From: PALSA-278 sp963760285
GTDB taxonomy: Bacteria > Acidobacteriota > Terriglobia > Acidiferrales > UBA7541
Assembly: GCA_963760285.1 (NCBI GenBank)
Contig: CAVXCI010000001.1
Span: 1,426,001-1,490,000 of the forward strand
DNA length: 64,000 nucleotides
Direction: 5' to 3'
Shown here: positions 1 through 9,308 of the stretch, piece by piece
How the letters are laid out: every line of letters begins with the position of its first letter
How positions within the stretch are numbered: position 1 is the stretch's first letter
Notes under the pieces: generated by a model
Told to the model about the DNA's origin: nothing
The model's input: only the letters and a program-made list of their open reading frames with translations
Database searches by the model: none
Translations under genes and position numbers: made by a program

Positions 1-249
1 ACGATTCTCCTCGACCGTCTGACCCCTGATGCGCTGGGCCGACTCGTCGCTCTCTATGAACATTCTGTCTTCACCCAGGGCACGATTTGGAGCATCGACT
101 CGTTTGATCAATGGGGAGTGGAACTGGGCAAAGTTTTAGCGCAGCGCATCATTCCGGAACTGGAAAGTCCTGCGGAGCCTAAGCTCATCCATGATAGTTC
201 AACGAACAATTTGATCCGCCGTTATCGCAGGCAAAGAGTGGCGCAGTGA
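1..249 (+). CDS. pgi: Glucose-6-phosphate isomerase, C-terminal fragment
   Basis: The window opens inside this gene. The last 82 codons are visible, in frame from base 1 to a TGA at 247-249. The segment GTIWSIDSFDQWGVELGK matches the second signature of phosphoglucose isomerases. It contains the conserved SFDQWGVELGK stretch, whose final Lys is the active-site lysine of the family. The enzyme interconverts glucose-6-phosphate and fructose-6-phosphate in the cytoplasm. The C-terminal tail is short and basic, as is usual. The rest of the gene lies upstream of the window, so its start and N-terminal domain cannot be judged. Confidence 0.93.
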   Translation, partial: TILLDRLTPDALGRLVALYEHSVFTQGTIWSIDSFDQWGVELGKVLAQRIIPELESPAEPKLIHDSSTNNLIRRYRRQRVAQ

Positions 250-257
250 AAACTGCG
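242..257 (+). terminator. GAAA-tetraloop hairpin over the pgi stop codon
   Basis: CGCAGT (242-247) and ACTGCG (252-257) form a perfect 6-bp stem closed by a GAAA loop. The pgi stop codon sits within it. No clear T-run follows (the next bases are A/G-rich), so it is not a textbook intrinsic terminator. It may stabilise the 3' end of the message or be fortuitous. Confidence 0.25.
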
Positions 258-402
258 TGAAAAGAAAAGAGGCGCCCCATGGGCAAGGATTTGTCCGGGC
301 CACGAACGTGAAGGTTTTTCCGCTGATCAAAATGCGCCTATTGAAACTTGTCGAACCGCGCCTCATATAGCCGAATCCATTAGTGAGAAGGGTCAGCCTC
401 AG

Positions 403-3105
403 ATGAACATCTACGACACAGCCGAAGGCGCTCGGTTACAGCTGACCCAGCAAAAAAAAGCGCACTGGAACCGCTGGGGTCCCTTCGTTTCCGAGCGCGC
501 CTGGGGAACGGTGCGCGAGGATTACAGCGCGAATGGCGACGCGTGGAACTACCTCCCGCACGATCACGCTCGTTCGCGTGCCTACCGCTGGAATGAAGAC
601 GGCCTCGCGGGCATCTGTGACCGGCATCAGTTCTTGTGTTTTGCCCTGGCTCTATGGAACGAGCCAGACCCGTTCTTGAAGGAACGCATGTTCGGCCTGA
701 CGGGCTCCGAGGGCAACCACGGCGAAGACGTCAAGGAATATTACTTTTATCTGGACAACACTCCCGCCCATTCCTACATGAAGTATCTCTACAAGTATCC
801 GCAGCGAGAGTTTCCCTATGCCCGGCTTCTGGAGGAAAACCGGCGCCGCAACAGGCAAGAGACCGGAATTCGAGCTGGTTGATACCAGTATTTTCGATCA
901 GGGCCGCTATTTCGATGTAGTCGTGGAATATGCCAAGGCCACGCCCGAGGATCTGCTCATCCGCATCAGCGTCAGTAATCGCGGTCCGGAAGCGGCGCCG
1001 ATTCATGTGCTGCCGACGCTCTGGTTCCGCAATACCTGGAGCTTGGGGACGCGATGATCGTCTTCCTTCCATTCAACTCAGGACCCGCGGCTGCGAGGAG
1101 CAAGACGGGACGAGCGCCATGGTCGCGCGCCACTGGGAGCTGGGCGACTATGCCCTGTACTGTTCCGCCGCCGATGAGTTGCTGTTCACTGATAATGAGA
1201 CCAACACCTTGCGGCTGTATGGAGCGCCGTCGCAGAGGCCCTATTGTAAGGACGCGTTCCATGCGTATGTGGTGAACGGTCAGCGTGAGGCCGTGAACCC
1301 GGCGTGCACCGGCACGAAAGCTGCCGCGCATTACGCCCGGATGGTGGGTCCCGGTGAAACCGTTACTTTCGACCTCCGCCTGGCATCCGTGCCCGACGGA
1401 CGTTTGCTGAAGGCTCCGTTTGCTGATTTTGATTCCCTGCTGAGCCAGCGTCACACGGAGGCGGACGAATTCTACGACGTTGTGCTGCCAGCGAAATTAT
1501 CAACGGATGCCAAATCCGTGGCGCGCCAGGCCTTCGCCGGGATGCTGTGGTCCAAGCAGTATTACCACTACGTGGTCACGGACTGGCTGGAAGGGGATCC
1601 CAGCCAGCCTCCCCCGTCACCAGAGCGCCGCGAGGGGCGCAACCATGAATGGCCCCACCTCTTCTCGCGCGACGTAATTTCGATGCCTGATAAGTGGGAG
1701 TTTCCCTGGTTCGCTTCCTGGGACCTGGGCTTTCATTGCGCCAGCCTGGCGTACGTTGATCCATACCTCGCCAAAGAGCAAATTCTCCTGATGCTGCGTG
1801 AATGGTACATGCACCCCAACGGGCAGATTCCCGCCTACGAATGGGATTTCAATGCGGTCAATCCGCCCATCCTGGCCCTGGCGGCGATGGCAGTGTTCGA
1901 AACCGAGCAGCGGCACACGGGAGTTGCGGATTACGCATTCGTCGAGCGCGTGTTCCAGAAGATGCTCCTCAACTTCACATGGTGGGTCAATCGCAAGGAC
2001 GCCCTGGGCAAAAACATCTTTCAGGGCGGTTTCCTGGGGATGGATAACATCGGTGTGTTCGACCGCAACCAACTCCCGCCAGACTGCCTGCTGGGACAAG
2101 CCGACGGCACCGGCTGGATGGCCGCCTTTGCCAAGAGCATGCTGGCGACCGCGCTTCTCCTGGCGGAAAAGAATCCCACCTACGAAGACGTCGCCAGCAA
2201 GTTCTGGGAGCACTACATCTACATCGCCAATTCCATGAACAGCCTGCGCGACCGGAAAAATTCACTCTGGGATGAAGAGGATGGATTTTTCTACGACCAC
2301 TTGATCTCCCGGCAACACGAACCGATTCCCATACGCGCCCGCACGATGGTGGGATTCGTTCCCATGTTTGGCGCAACCACGGTGCCTGCCGACACCTTTG
2401 ACCGCTACCCCGGCTTCCAGCGCCGCCGGCAGTGGTTCATCGAGCATCGGCCCGACCTGGTCGAAAGCGTCGAGGCCATGGTCGTGCCCGGACCGAACAA
2501 TAATTTAATCCTGGGGCTGGTCGCGGGCCGACCAATTGCGGCGCATGTTGACCTATATGCTGGACGAAAATGAGTTTCTCTCCCCGCATGGCGTGCGCGC
2601 CGTCTCGCGCTATCACCAGGATCACCCTTTGGTCCTGAACCTGGAGGGCCGGGAATATCGGCTGGACTATGAGCCGGGAGAGTCCATCACCGATCTTTTT
2701 GGCGGCAACTCCAATTGGCGCGGCCCCATCTGGCTGCCGGTGAATGTGCTAATCCTGGTGGCATTGAAGCAGTATCATCTTTACTATGGCGATTCATTCC
2801 GTGTGGAGTGTCCCACCGGCTCCGGAAAATTGATGAATTTGGATCAGGTTTGCGAGGAATTGGCGCGGCGGCTGGTGCGCATTTTTCTGCGTGATAAGGA
2901 CGGCAACCGCGCCGTCTTCGGCTCCAATGCCATGTTCAACACCGATCCACACTGGCGCGATCTCATCCCCTTCCACGAATACTTTCATGGCGATACTGGA
3001 CGTGGCTGCGGCGCCAGCCACCAAACGGGCTGGACGGGGTTGATTGCCCAGGTCCTGGTTGACCAAGGCGAACGCAATAAATTATATAACGACGAGAGAC
3101 TCTAG
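403..3105 (+). pseudogene. GH63/MGH1-like glucosidase, interrupted by three frameshifts
   Basis: Four consecutive reading-frame segments together give one protein of about 900 residues, near the usual length of MGH1-like/GH63-type bacterial glucosidases. Segment 1 (403 to about 856) carries the family-typical WGTVREDYS, YLPHDHARSRAYRW and EGNHGEDVKEYYFYLD. Segment 2 (to about 1042) carries PEFELVD and LWFRNTW. Segment 3 (to about 2525) carries GRDDRLPS, FPWFASWDLGFH and NPPILALA. Segment 4 (to 3105) carries LDENEFLSPHGVRAVSRYH, WRGPIWLPVN and the GASHQTGWTGL end. Each junction moves the frame by +1, as one extra base would. The second is clear: removing one T at 1043-1044 restores NTWSWGRDDR. 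Members are predicted alpha-glucosidases or mannosidases acting on oligosaccharides or compatible solutes; the substrate here is unknown. It may be a decaying gene or an intact one with sequence errors. Confidence 0.8.
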
Positions 3106-3227
3106 GAAGACGAACGGGCAGTCAAAGCCCTGGGCGAAGCCCTGAGCTATATTCTCCACTGGTTTCTATCGAACGCAGCGGAGTCGTCCCGTTTTTAGTC
3201 TGAAAGCGTGTCAATGCTGCGGTTCTG

Positions 3228-3701
3228 TCATTCACGTGCCTCGGGCTGGCGAAGCAGGCGGCGTCCACGCGCCCGCATTGCTGGCGTTCCCGTTCGCGCC
3301 AGAGTACGGATCCGCGCCGTGACCATAGGCAGCAAGCCGGCCTCCTGAAGCGCCAAATCATGGAGGCCCTGCATGGCGAATGTTTTCATGATGGAACCGA
3401 AGTCTTCCGGATAGTCCTGCAATATCTCCGCAGTGTGCCGGCGCTCGGAAGCCGTCAGCCGCAAACGAACAACAATCACGGTGAGATGCCATCTCACCTC
3501 CTTCTTCGTAGTTTCGGTCATCAGGCCAAGCAATTCGGGTTTGTGCCGCTGCAAGAGCTCGGGTTTCTCCCGGGAGATTTTTTCGGCGGCGTCTGCTGCC
3601 CGCATGCATACCTCCCAGCGCAGAGTCGCATCATGATTGAAGTGTCCGCCAGTCCGGCGGACTGCCACGGGTTGCCATCCCTTCGCGCGCGTGGCGCCCA
3701 T
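3228..3701 (-). CDS. HEAT-repeat-like protein, probably N-terminally shortened
   Basis: A 157-residue, mostly helical, charged protein. The block from MRAADAAEKISREKPELLQRH to the C-terminal TPAMRARGRRLLRQ resembles small bacterial HEAT/ARM-like proteins, whose helical pairs contain VRMRAADAVEK, EVRWH and IVKTFAMQGL-type segments. All three appear here in order (RMRAADAAEK-like, KKEVRWHL, SIMKTFAMQGLHDLAL). Such proteins are probable protein-binding scaffolds; no enzymatic motif is visible. The first 35 or so residues before MRAADAAEK look unlike the family, so the N terminus may be damaged or the true start may lie at CMRAADA. The gene is alone on the minus strand between two plus-strand genes. 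Confidence 0.55.
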   Translation of the reverse strand: MGATRAKGWQPVAVRRTGGHFNHDATLRWEVCMRAADAAEKISREKPELLQRHKPELLGLMTETTKKEVRWHLTVIVVRLRLTASERRHTAEILQDYPEDFGSIMKTFAMQGLHDLALQEAGLLPMVTARIRTLARTGTPAMRARGRRLLRQPEARE

Positions 3702-3957
3702 GTGCCGCCATCGTGGACCGGATGGGCCAACTCACGCACCGGCTTGTAGGGAAGCCCTGTCAGGTTGCCGAAAATCCAAAAACAGTTCTTTTTGAGGTGG
3801 CCAACTCGCGAGAGAAACGGCTAGTGAAATCAAACAGTTGCAGCCACCGCGGAAGACAGGTTTTTGGGCAGCCGTCAATGTCCGAGCGGGAAGCCACTCG
3901 TCCTGAATCGCGCGGACTTCCAAATGTGGTTGGATACTCGCAAGGGTTCCGGAGGGT

Positions 3958-3963
3958 TATAAT
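3958..3963 (+). promoter_or_regulatory. Consensus -10 hexamer close to the kinase start
   Basis: TATAAT ends 11 bases before the ATG at 3975. No good -35 box lies at 16-18 bp spacing upstream. If used, transcription would begin only a few bases before the start codon, giving a very short or leaderless message. No Shine-Dalgarno sequence lies between the box and the ATG. Confidence 0.35.
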
Positions 3964-3974
3964 GACGCCCTCTT

Positions 3975-6560
3975 ATGTCTTTTGCTCCAGGAACACGGCT
4001 TGGCCCCTATGAAATTGTCGCGCCGCTCGGCGCGGGTGGGATGGGCGAGGTGTATCGCGCGCGCGACACGCGTCTGAGGCGCGATGTGGCCACCAAGGTG
4101 CTGCCTGCATTGTTTGCCACCGACGCAGAGCGGCTGCGGAGATTCGAGCAGGAAGCGCGCGCCGCGGGCGCTCTGAATCATCCGAACATTTTGGCGATTT
4201 ATGACATCGGCACGCACGATGGCGCGCCGTACCTGATAACCGAACTCCTCGAAGGCGAAACGCTGCGCGACCGACTGGCGAGCGGGCCGCTTCTACTGCG
4301 AAAGGCGCTCGATATTGCCATCCAAGCAGCGCGCGGGGTAGCCGCCGCGCATGAAAAAGGCATCATCCATCGCGACATCAAGCCGGCCAACATCTTTCTG
4401 ACCCACGACGGCCGGGTAAAGATTCTCGATTTCGGCTTGGCGAAGCTGACGCAGCGCGACACTTCCGGCCTCGGCGAAACGCAATCCGGTACGCGGCCAG
4501 CCCTGGATGTGGGGCAGACGGAAGCGGGAATGGTGCTGGGCACAGTCGGGTATATGTCACCCGAGCAGGTGCGCGGCAAGCCGGCCGATGCACGATCGGA
4601 TATTTTCGCATTGGGCACGATTCTCTACGAAATGCTTTCTGGGCGGCGGGCCTTCGAGAGGGAATCCTCGGCGGACACGATGGCGGCGATTTTGAAGGAA
4701 GAGCCGCCGGAACTCTCGGGCGAGGGAAAGAAAATTCCTCCGGGTGTGGACCGGATCGTGCGGCACTGCCTGGAAAAGAATCCCGCGGAGCGGTTTCAAT
4801 CGGCGCGTGACCTAGCCTTCGACCTGGAATCGCTCTCGACCGCGTCCACAACCACGGCTTCGGCGATCCACGCAGCTAAAGCGCCGGGACGCAAATGGCT
4901 CTTGCCGGCGCTCTTTGTGGCTGCCGCACTCATCATCGTCGTCGCCGGCGCAATGCTGGCCATGCGATGGCACGCCGTGCGTCCTGCCTTGAAGTTCACT
5001 CGCCTCACTTACCAAAAGGGCTATCCCTCGAATGCACGGTTTGCAAAAGACGGCCACACCATCGTCTACAGTGCGCAGTGGGAAAATGACCCGCTGCAGA
5101 TTTACTCCGTCCGCATGGAATTTCCCCAGTCCGCAAAAGTGGACTTGCCCAGCGCCGCGCTGCTCGACCTCTCCGCCAACGGAGACCTGGAATTGGCGCT
5201 CGAGCCGGTCTATCACTCAAATTTCCTGTCAGGAACGATGGCCCAGGCGCAAATGTCCGGCGGCACGCCCCGCGCGCAGCAGAGCGACGTGATTGCCGCG
5301 GACTACGCTCCCGATGGCACGACGCTGGCCCTCGCGCGCATCGCCAACCAGAAAGTGCAACTAGAGTATCCAGCTGGGAAGGTGATTTATACAACCTCCG
5401 GCTACCTGGATTACGTCCGCGTCTCGCCTGACGGAAAAGAAGTCGCCTTTCTAGAACACCCAGTGTACGGGGACGACCGCGGCTGGGTCTCCATCCTGGA
5501 CGCTGCAGGAAATCACAAGCAACTCACGAAGGAGTTTGGGACGGCGCAAGGGTTGGCGTGGTCGAGCACCGGATCGCAAATCTGGTTCACCGCCGGCGAT
5601 CTGGTAACCAGGAATTTGTATGGTGTGACCCTGTCGGGCAAACTGCGGGAGATTTTCGCGTCGCAGCAATCCGTTCGCATCCTCGACATAGCCCCGGACG
5701 GCCGCGTGCTGCTTGCCGGTGATCAGTGGCGCGCGGAACTCACTTCGAACGATCCTGCAACCGGAAAGGAACGCCGCGGCCTCGAATGGTTCGATGGCTC
5801 CGGAGCGGCGGACATTTCTCCTGACGGAAAATCAATTCTTTTCATGGAATGGGGAGGTCCGGCAGATCTGCTCTACATGGTCGTCTACCGGAAATTAGAT
5901 GGCTCGGCACCCGTATCGCTCGGTTCCGGAGCGCGCCCGAAATTTTCGCCAGACGGGACAACTGCCGCGGCGATCCTTTATACAAGACCTCCACAAGTGG
6001 CGCTGCACCCGATCGGGACCGGTGAAAGCCGGCGATTGCCGGTGGGAGACATCAAAACTCTGACGGCTTTGGCGTGGTTTCCCGACGGAAGGCATCTGCT
6101 GCTGAAGGGCGCGGCCGAAGGCCAGCCTTTGCGCACCTACATGATGGACACGCAGGGAGGCAAGCCGCAGCCTCTGGGGCCCGCCGATTTTCTCGGCGTC
6201 GCTGTCGCCAAGGACGGAAACCGTGTCGCCGGGCGGAATTCCAGCGGGCAGGCCGTGGTGTTCGACCAGGCGACACAAAAAATTCAAGCGATCCCGGGCA
6301 TAGAGCCACAGGAAACCCTCTTTAAATGGACAGAGGATGGCCGCATGCTCCTGGTTTCCTCAAGCACGCCGTGGGGAGCGTCAATGTATCGCGTGGATTT
6401 GGCGACAGGAAAACACACACTGCTGCAAAAGGTTGAACTCGGCGACAAAGCTGGTTCGACCCAGGACGTCGGGCTGGAATACGACGAGCGCAGCAAAATA
6501 TATGTCTACGAAACCGAGCGCGTTCTCGGGAGCCTGTACGTTGTGGACGGTTTGGAGTGA
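3975..6560 (+). CDS. Ser/Thr protein kinase with C-terminal TolB/WD40-like propeller
   Basis: 861 residues. The N-terminal Hanks-type kinase domain (about 10-285) has the glycine loop GAGGMGEVY, the ATP-anchoring Lys41, HRDIKPAN with catalytic HRD at 132-134, DFG at 152-154, and an SPEQVRG segment. All catalytic residues are present; the usual VAIK is VATK. A hydrophobic segment at about 308-330 is a single membrane helix. The remaining 530 residues contain repeated D-G-K/S-P-D-G motifs (VSPDGKEVAFL, ISPDGKSILFM, FSPDGTTAAAI), typical of TolB/WD40-like beta-propellers. So the kinase is cytoplasmic and the propeller is expected outside the membrane as a sensor or binding platform. This architecture is abundant in Acidobacteriota. 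Its ligand and phosphorylation targets are unknown. It appears to be a single-gene unit. Confidence 0.92.
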   Translation: MSFAPGTRLGPYEIVAPLGAGGMGEVYRARDTRLRRDVATKVLPALFATDAERLRRFEQEARAAGALNHPNILAIYDIGTHDGAPYLITELLEGETLRDRLASGPLLLRKALDIAIQAARGVAAAHEKGIIHRDIKPANIFLTHDGRVKILDFGLAKLTQRDTSGLGETQSGTRPALDVGQTEAGMVLGTVGYMSPEQVRGKPADARSDIFALGTILYEMLSGRRAFERESSADTMAAILKEEPPELSGEGKKIPPGVDRIVRHCLEKNPAERFQSARDLAFDLESLSTASTTTASAIHAAKAPGRKWLLPALFVAAALIIVVAGAMLAMRWHAVRPALKFTRLTYQKGYPSNARFAKDGHTIVYSAQWENDPLQIYSVRMEFPQSAKVDLPSAALLDLSANGDLELALEPVYHSNFLSGTMAQAQMSGGTPRAQQSDVIAADYAPDGTTLALARIANQKVQLEYPAGKVIYTTSGYLDYVRVSPDGKEVAFLEHPVYGDDRGWVSILDAAGNHKQLTKEFGTAQGLAWSSTGSQIWFTAGDLVTRNLYGVTLSGKLREIFASQQSVRILDIAPDGRVLLAGDQWRAELTSNDPATGKERRGLEWFDGSGAADISPDGKSILFMEWGGPADLLYMVVYRKLDGSAPVSLGSGARPKFSPDGTTAAAILYTRPPQVALHPIGTGESRRLPVGDIKTLTALAWFPDGRHLLLKGAAEGQPLRTYMMDTQGGKPQPLGPADFLGVAVAKDGNRVAGRNSSGQAVVFDQATQKIQAIPGIEPQETLFKWTEDGRMLLVSSSTPWGASMYRVDLATGKHTLLQKVELGDKAGSTQDVGLEYDERSKIYVYETERVLGSLYVVDGLE

Positions 6561-6722
6561 GCGGCGCCATGTCCCCGCACCACTAGGCGCATGCGCCAGC
6601 CTCGATCAATCTACTCGGATCGCGGTGCACTTGGAAGTAATCCACGCGTCTGCAACACCGTTCGCTGTGAGCAACAAATGCACCCACAGAGTACTGCAAG
6701 AACCGGCTGCTCCGCTGGCCTG

Positions 6723-8036
6723 CTAATTCGCTTGTTTTACGGGCGAGAGTTCATAAAGGACGCCGCCGCCCATTGGCCCGCCGCCCCCCGTAGTGCCAAA
6801 CAGACTCCCCTTGGTATCGAGCGTGAGGGCGCCGTCCGGCTCTACTCCGTCCGGGCCGTTAAACGTATGTAGCACTTGATATGCCCATTGCCCCTTCGCC
6901 TGCGACTTCATTCCATACACCACTCCGCATTCACAAGAAGGAGACCCGCCTTCACCAGTCACTCCAAACAAATCTCCCCGCTGGTCGAACACGACCCCCT
7001 CGATCGGCGACACGCCTTGCGCGCCGCCCTGTCCGCCGAAATTCCATACGGTCTTCTCGTTGATTGTTTTCCCAGACCCGTGTGTTAGTTCAAAGACCGT
7101 GCCGCAACCGCCGGTTTGTATACAGCGGTCGCCCCCTGCCTGGGCAACGCCATATAATCCCCCGTTTTGGAATGTAAGGCCTCCCTGGGGATTGCCACCG
7201 TCTTCTATACTGTCCTTCTGGAACTCGTACAATACAAATTCCTCCCACTGGCCGTTCGTCTGTTGATGCAGAGCATATGCCACACCGCACCCTAGCGGGT
7301 TACTACTGCACTGCCCACCGACGGCGGTCTCACCATAGAGGTTATCCTGCAGGTCTAAGGTCAGACCGCTTGAGGGACTCGCCCCGGTAGTGCAGTCGTG
7401 TCCGATGTCGCAAAACGTGTAGAGCAAATCGAAAGTCCAGCCTCCCGACCCTGGCGTCAACTGATACGCTGCATATGCGGCAATGCCATATAAACTGCCT
7501 TCTGGCCCAAGAGTCGGCGCGAAGCCGGGAGACACACCGTCTGCGCAGTCCGGCAGCGAGCAGAAGTTATACACAATGATTTCTTTCCACACCCCATTGA
7601 CACCGGGTGAGAGCTCGAATACTGTTCCGCAGCCGTCGCACCGATTGTTGACACTATCCCCACCGAATAAGGTCGTCCCGTACAGATTCCCGGCACCATC
7701 TATCGCGACTCCCGAAGGGTCGTACCCATCGGAAGGGTCGTCGGCCTGAAAGCTGTGCAGAATAGTCTCCGTCCATTGCCCATCGCCTTCAGTCGACAGT
7801 TCATACACGGTCCCGCCGCCGTAGGCTCCCCCGCTCTGCGTCGTGCCGTACAAATCCCCCTTGCTGTCCATAACTAGCGTGCCGCCAGGAGCAACACCGT
7901 CACCCGCCGCACCAAACGTATGCAGGATCTGAAATTGATACTCCACTGGATTAGCGGCTGTTCCCGAGCGCGCCCATCCAACGGCTGACAAGATAAGCGC
8001 TAGTCCTACAGCCCAACACACCCGTCCTGGGTTCAT
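6723..8036 (-). CDS. Exported GloVer-repeat (tandem repeat) surface protein
   Basis: 437 residues from the ATG at 8036, which has AGAGGTG just upstream and begins a clear signal peptide (MNPGRVCWAVGLALILSAV, cleavage near ARSGTAA). An upstream in-frame extension to 8123 is polar and less likely. The mature protein is about seven repeats of 45-65 residues built on G-x-P-x-G-x-L, D-x-x-G-x-L-Y-G-T-T-x-x-G-G and G-x-V-Y/F-E-L-S, the GloVer (Gloeobacter/Verrucomicrobia-type) repeat. Such repeats are thought to form a propeller-like extracellular fold. Extra Cys pairs (CDGCG, CGVAY, CECG) suggest disulfides outside the cytoplasm. Function unknown; probably cell-surface or secreted. It heads away from two other predicted exported proteins on the same strand. 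Confidence 0.8.
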   Translation of the reverse strand: MNPGRVCWAVGLALILSAVGWARSGTAANPVEYQFQILHTFGAAGDGVAPGGTLVMDSKGDLYGTTQSGGAYGGGTVYELSTEGDGQWTETILHSFQADDPSDGYDPSGVAIDGAGNLYGTTLFGGDSVNNRCDGCGTVFELSPGVNGVWKEIIVYNFCSLPDCADGVSPGFAPTLGPEGSLYGIAAYAAYQLTPGSGGWTFDLLYTFCDIGHDCTTGASPSSGLTLDLQDNLYGETAVGGQCSSNPLGCGVAYALHQQTNGQWEEFVLYEFQKDSIEDGGNPQGGLTFQNGGLYGVAQAGGDRCIQTGGCGTVFELTHGSGKTINEKTVWNFGGQGGAQGVSPIEGVVFDQRGDLFGVTGEGGSPSCECGVVYGMKSQAKGQWAYQVLHTFNGPDGVEPDGALTLDTKGSLFGTTGGGGPMGGGVLYELSPVKQAN

Positions 8037-8141
8037 AGCGAGCACCTCTGTTTCGCCCCTTCGCCGGGCTCCAAAGGGCCGGGACTCATACAATTGCCAA
8101 CAGAACATTATCTCGCGCGGCAAATTTCTTCGAGCCTACTA

Positions 8142-8849
8142 CTACTCATCGATCACGTCATTATCAGGATCGCTCGGCTCGAAGTCCACGCCAAAGCAGC
8201 CTGTCCCGGTGGGGTTTATGAAGCAACTGGGCATATATTTCGCCCCCGTTATCTCCGTGAATGCATTTGTAGAACTGAAGCCATTGACGTTGAAGAAATC
8301 CTCAAGGGGATAGGCTGTTCCGGACCCCCACGTGCAGTTGTTTTCTGTGTTGTTACACTCCCAATAACCATCCGGAGTAAACCAGTCGGCAAACTCATAA
8401 TCACACCCATTGGTTGCTGCGCCCGCGATGCCCAGCTGCGAATTCGCAACGGCATTATTGCTGTAGCTGCCAACTTTGGTAAGCCCCGGATATTTGAAGG
8501 AATCGATTGCATTCTCAGCAGGCGTGTCTTCGAAACGGTCCGCCAGAAAACCGCAGACATCGCCTCCATGAGCCACAGCCTGTACGGAAGGAAATGGCAA
8601 CTGATAACTTTCCTGTTCACCGCCATTTAGAGTTGTAACCGTTTTCAAGGTGGGGTTCCTGGCCGTGCCCGCCAGCTTCAGCACGGTCCCAGTGCTCACG
8701 CCGTTAGCATCGTTGTTGTTTACGACAACGTAGTGTTGCGACGACCCTTGGGCCGTGCTGAACGTGGGCGTGTTGAAGCCCGGCACGAACAACGCGAGAC
8801 CAGCAACGAAAAGAATAACAGCGAGAAAGAATTTCCAGGCGTGGCTCAT
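8142..8849 (-). CDS. Predicted exported beta-propeller-like fragment protein
   Basis: 235 residues from the ATG at 8849, chosen because AAGGGAGG lies 8 bases upstream and an N-terminal hydrophobic segment (FFLAVILFVAGLALFV) follows. The segment HYVVVNNNDANGVSTGTVLKLAG resembles the first strand set of lactonase/YncE-type seven-bladed propellers. The protein is much too short for a full propeller, and the later part is Asn/Cys-rich (CNNTENNCTWGSG, CFINPTGTGCFG). It may be a shortened relative or a separate secreted family. No catalytic residues can be assigned. It lies between two other signal-peptide genes on the same strand. Confidence 0.6.
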   Translation of the reverse strand: MSHAWKFFLAVILFVAGLALFVPGFNTPTFSTAQGSSQHYVVVNNNDANGVSTGTVLKLAGTARNPTLKTVTTLNGGEQESYQLPFPSVQAVAHGGDVCGFLADRFEDTPAENAIDSFKYPGLTKVGSYSNNAVANSQLGIAGAATNGCDYEFADWFTPDGYWECNNTENNCTWGSGTAYPLEDFFNVNGFSSTNAFTEITGAKYMPSCFINPTGTGCFGVDFEPSDPDNDVIDE

Positions 8850-8944
8850 GGCAGCCTCCCTTTCTGTGCAAACTGCCTGCGGGGTAACACCACCATACCG
8901 ACTTATGTCGCCGCCGTCAATGGGGCGCCAGCGTTCATATGCGC

Positions 8945-9136
8945 TCAGAACGGTCGAGGAGGCCAAGCCACGAGGGAAACTGCGATTGCGGAACCATCCT
9001 GAAGTGAAAAGGGACTACTCGGCACCTCAGTGGTGCAACCGGTGGATGAATTAATATCCAATAAACCTACAGCAGACAAGACGATCGCGACGCTTATCAG
9101 CAGCCCGGCGCAGAAGGATCTGATTGGATTGCTCAT
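8945..9136 (-). CDS. Small predicted exported peptide
   Basis: 63 residues with a good purine-rich ribosome site (AAAGGAAAG just upstream) and a convincing N-terminal hydrophobic signal (FCAGLLISVAIVLSAVGLL). The mature part would be only about 35 residues. It is the first of three same-strand genes with the same pattern of strong ribosome site plus signal peptide, which supports it being real. No family is recognised. Confidence 0.4.
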   Translation of the reverse strand: MSNPIRSFCAGLLISVAIVLSAVGLLDINSSTGCTTEVPSSPFSLQDGSAIAVSLVAWPPRPF

Positions 9137-9308
9137 GGCTTTCCTTTCGCAGGACGACTGTAAGCTAGCTTACGCCTTGCGGCTTCCCGAGGGCAAGTCG
9201 GATCTCCGGTTGATTAGGGGGGCAGCCGGTGCGCAGCACCCGCTAGATCATGACAGCCAGGGGGCGGTCGCACTGCGCGACCGCCCCCCTGTTGTGAGAG
9301 TACAGTGG
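9137..9308. other. Non-coding stretch with two hairpins
   Basis: No convincing gene. It holds a 5-bp hairpin (GGTGC/GCACC, 9228-9240) and, 20 bases on, a 12-bp perfect hairpin described separately. It lies downstream of the minus-strand respiratory block and upstream of the small exported peptide gene. Confidence 0.5.
9260..9288 (-). terminator. 12-bp perfect GC-rich hairpin after the respiratory block
   Basis: GGGGGCGGTCGC (9260-9271) pairs perfectly with GCGACCGCCCCC (9277-9288) around the 5-base loop ACTGC. It is by far the strongest inverted repeat seen in this part. There is no T-run on either strand, so it may act as a pause or 3'-end stabiliser rather than a classical intrinsic terminator. 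Its place just after the minus-strand operon favours a transcript-end role. Confidence 0.5.
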
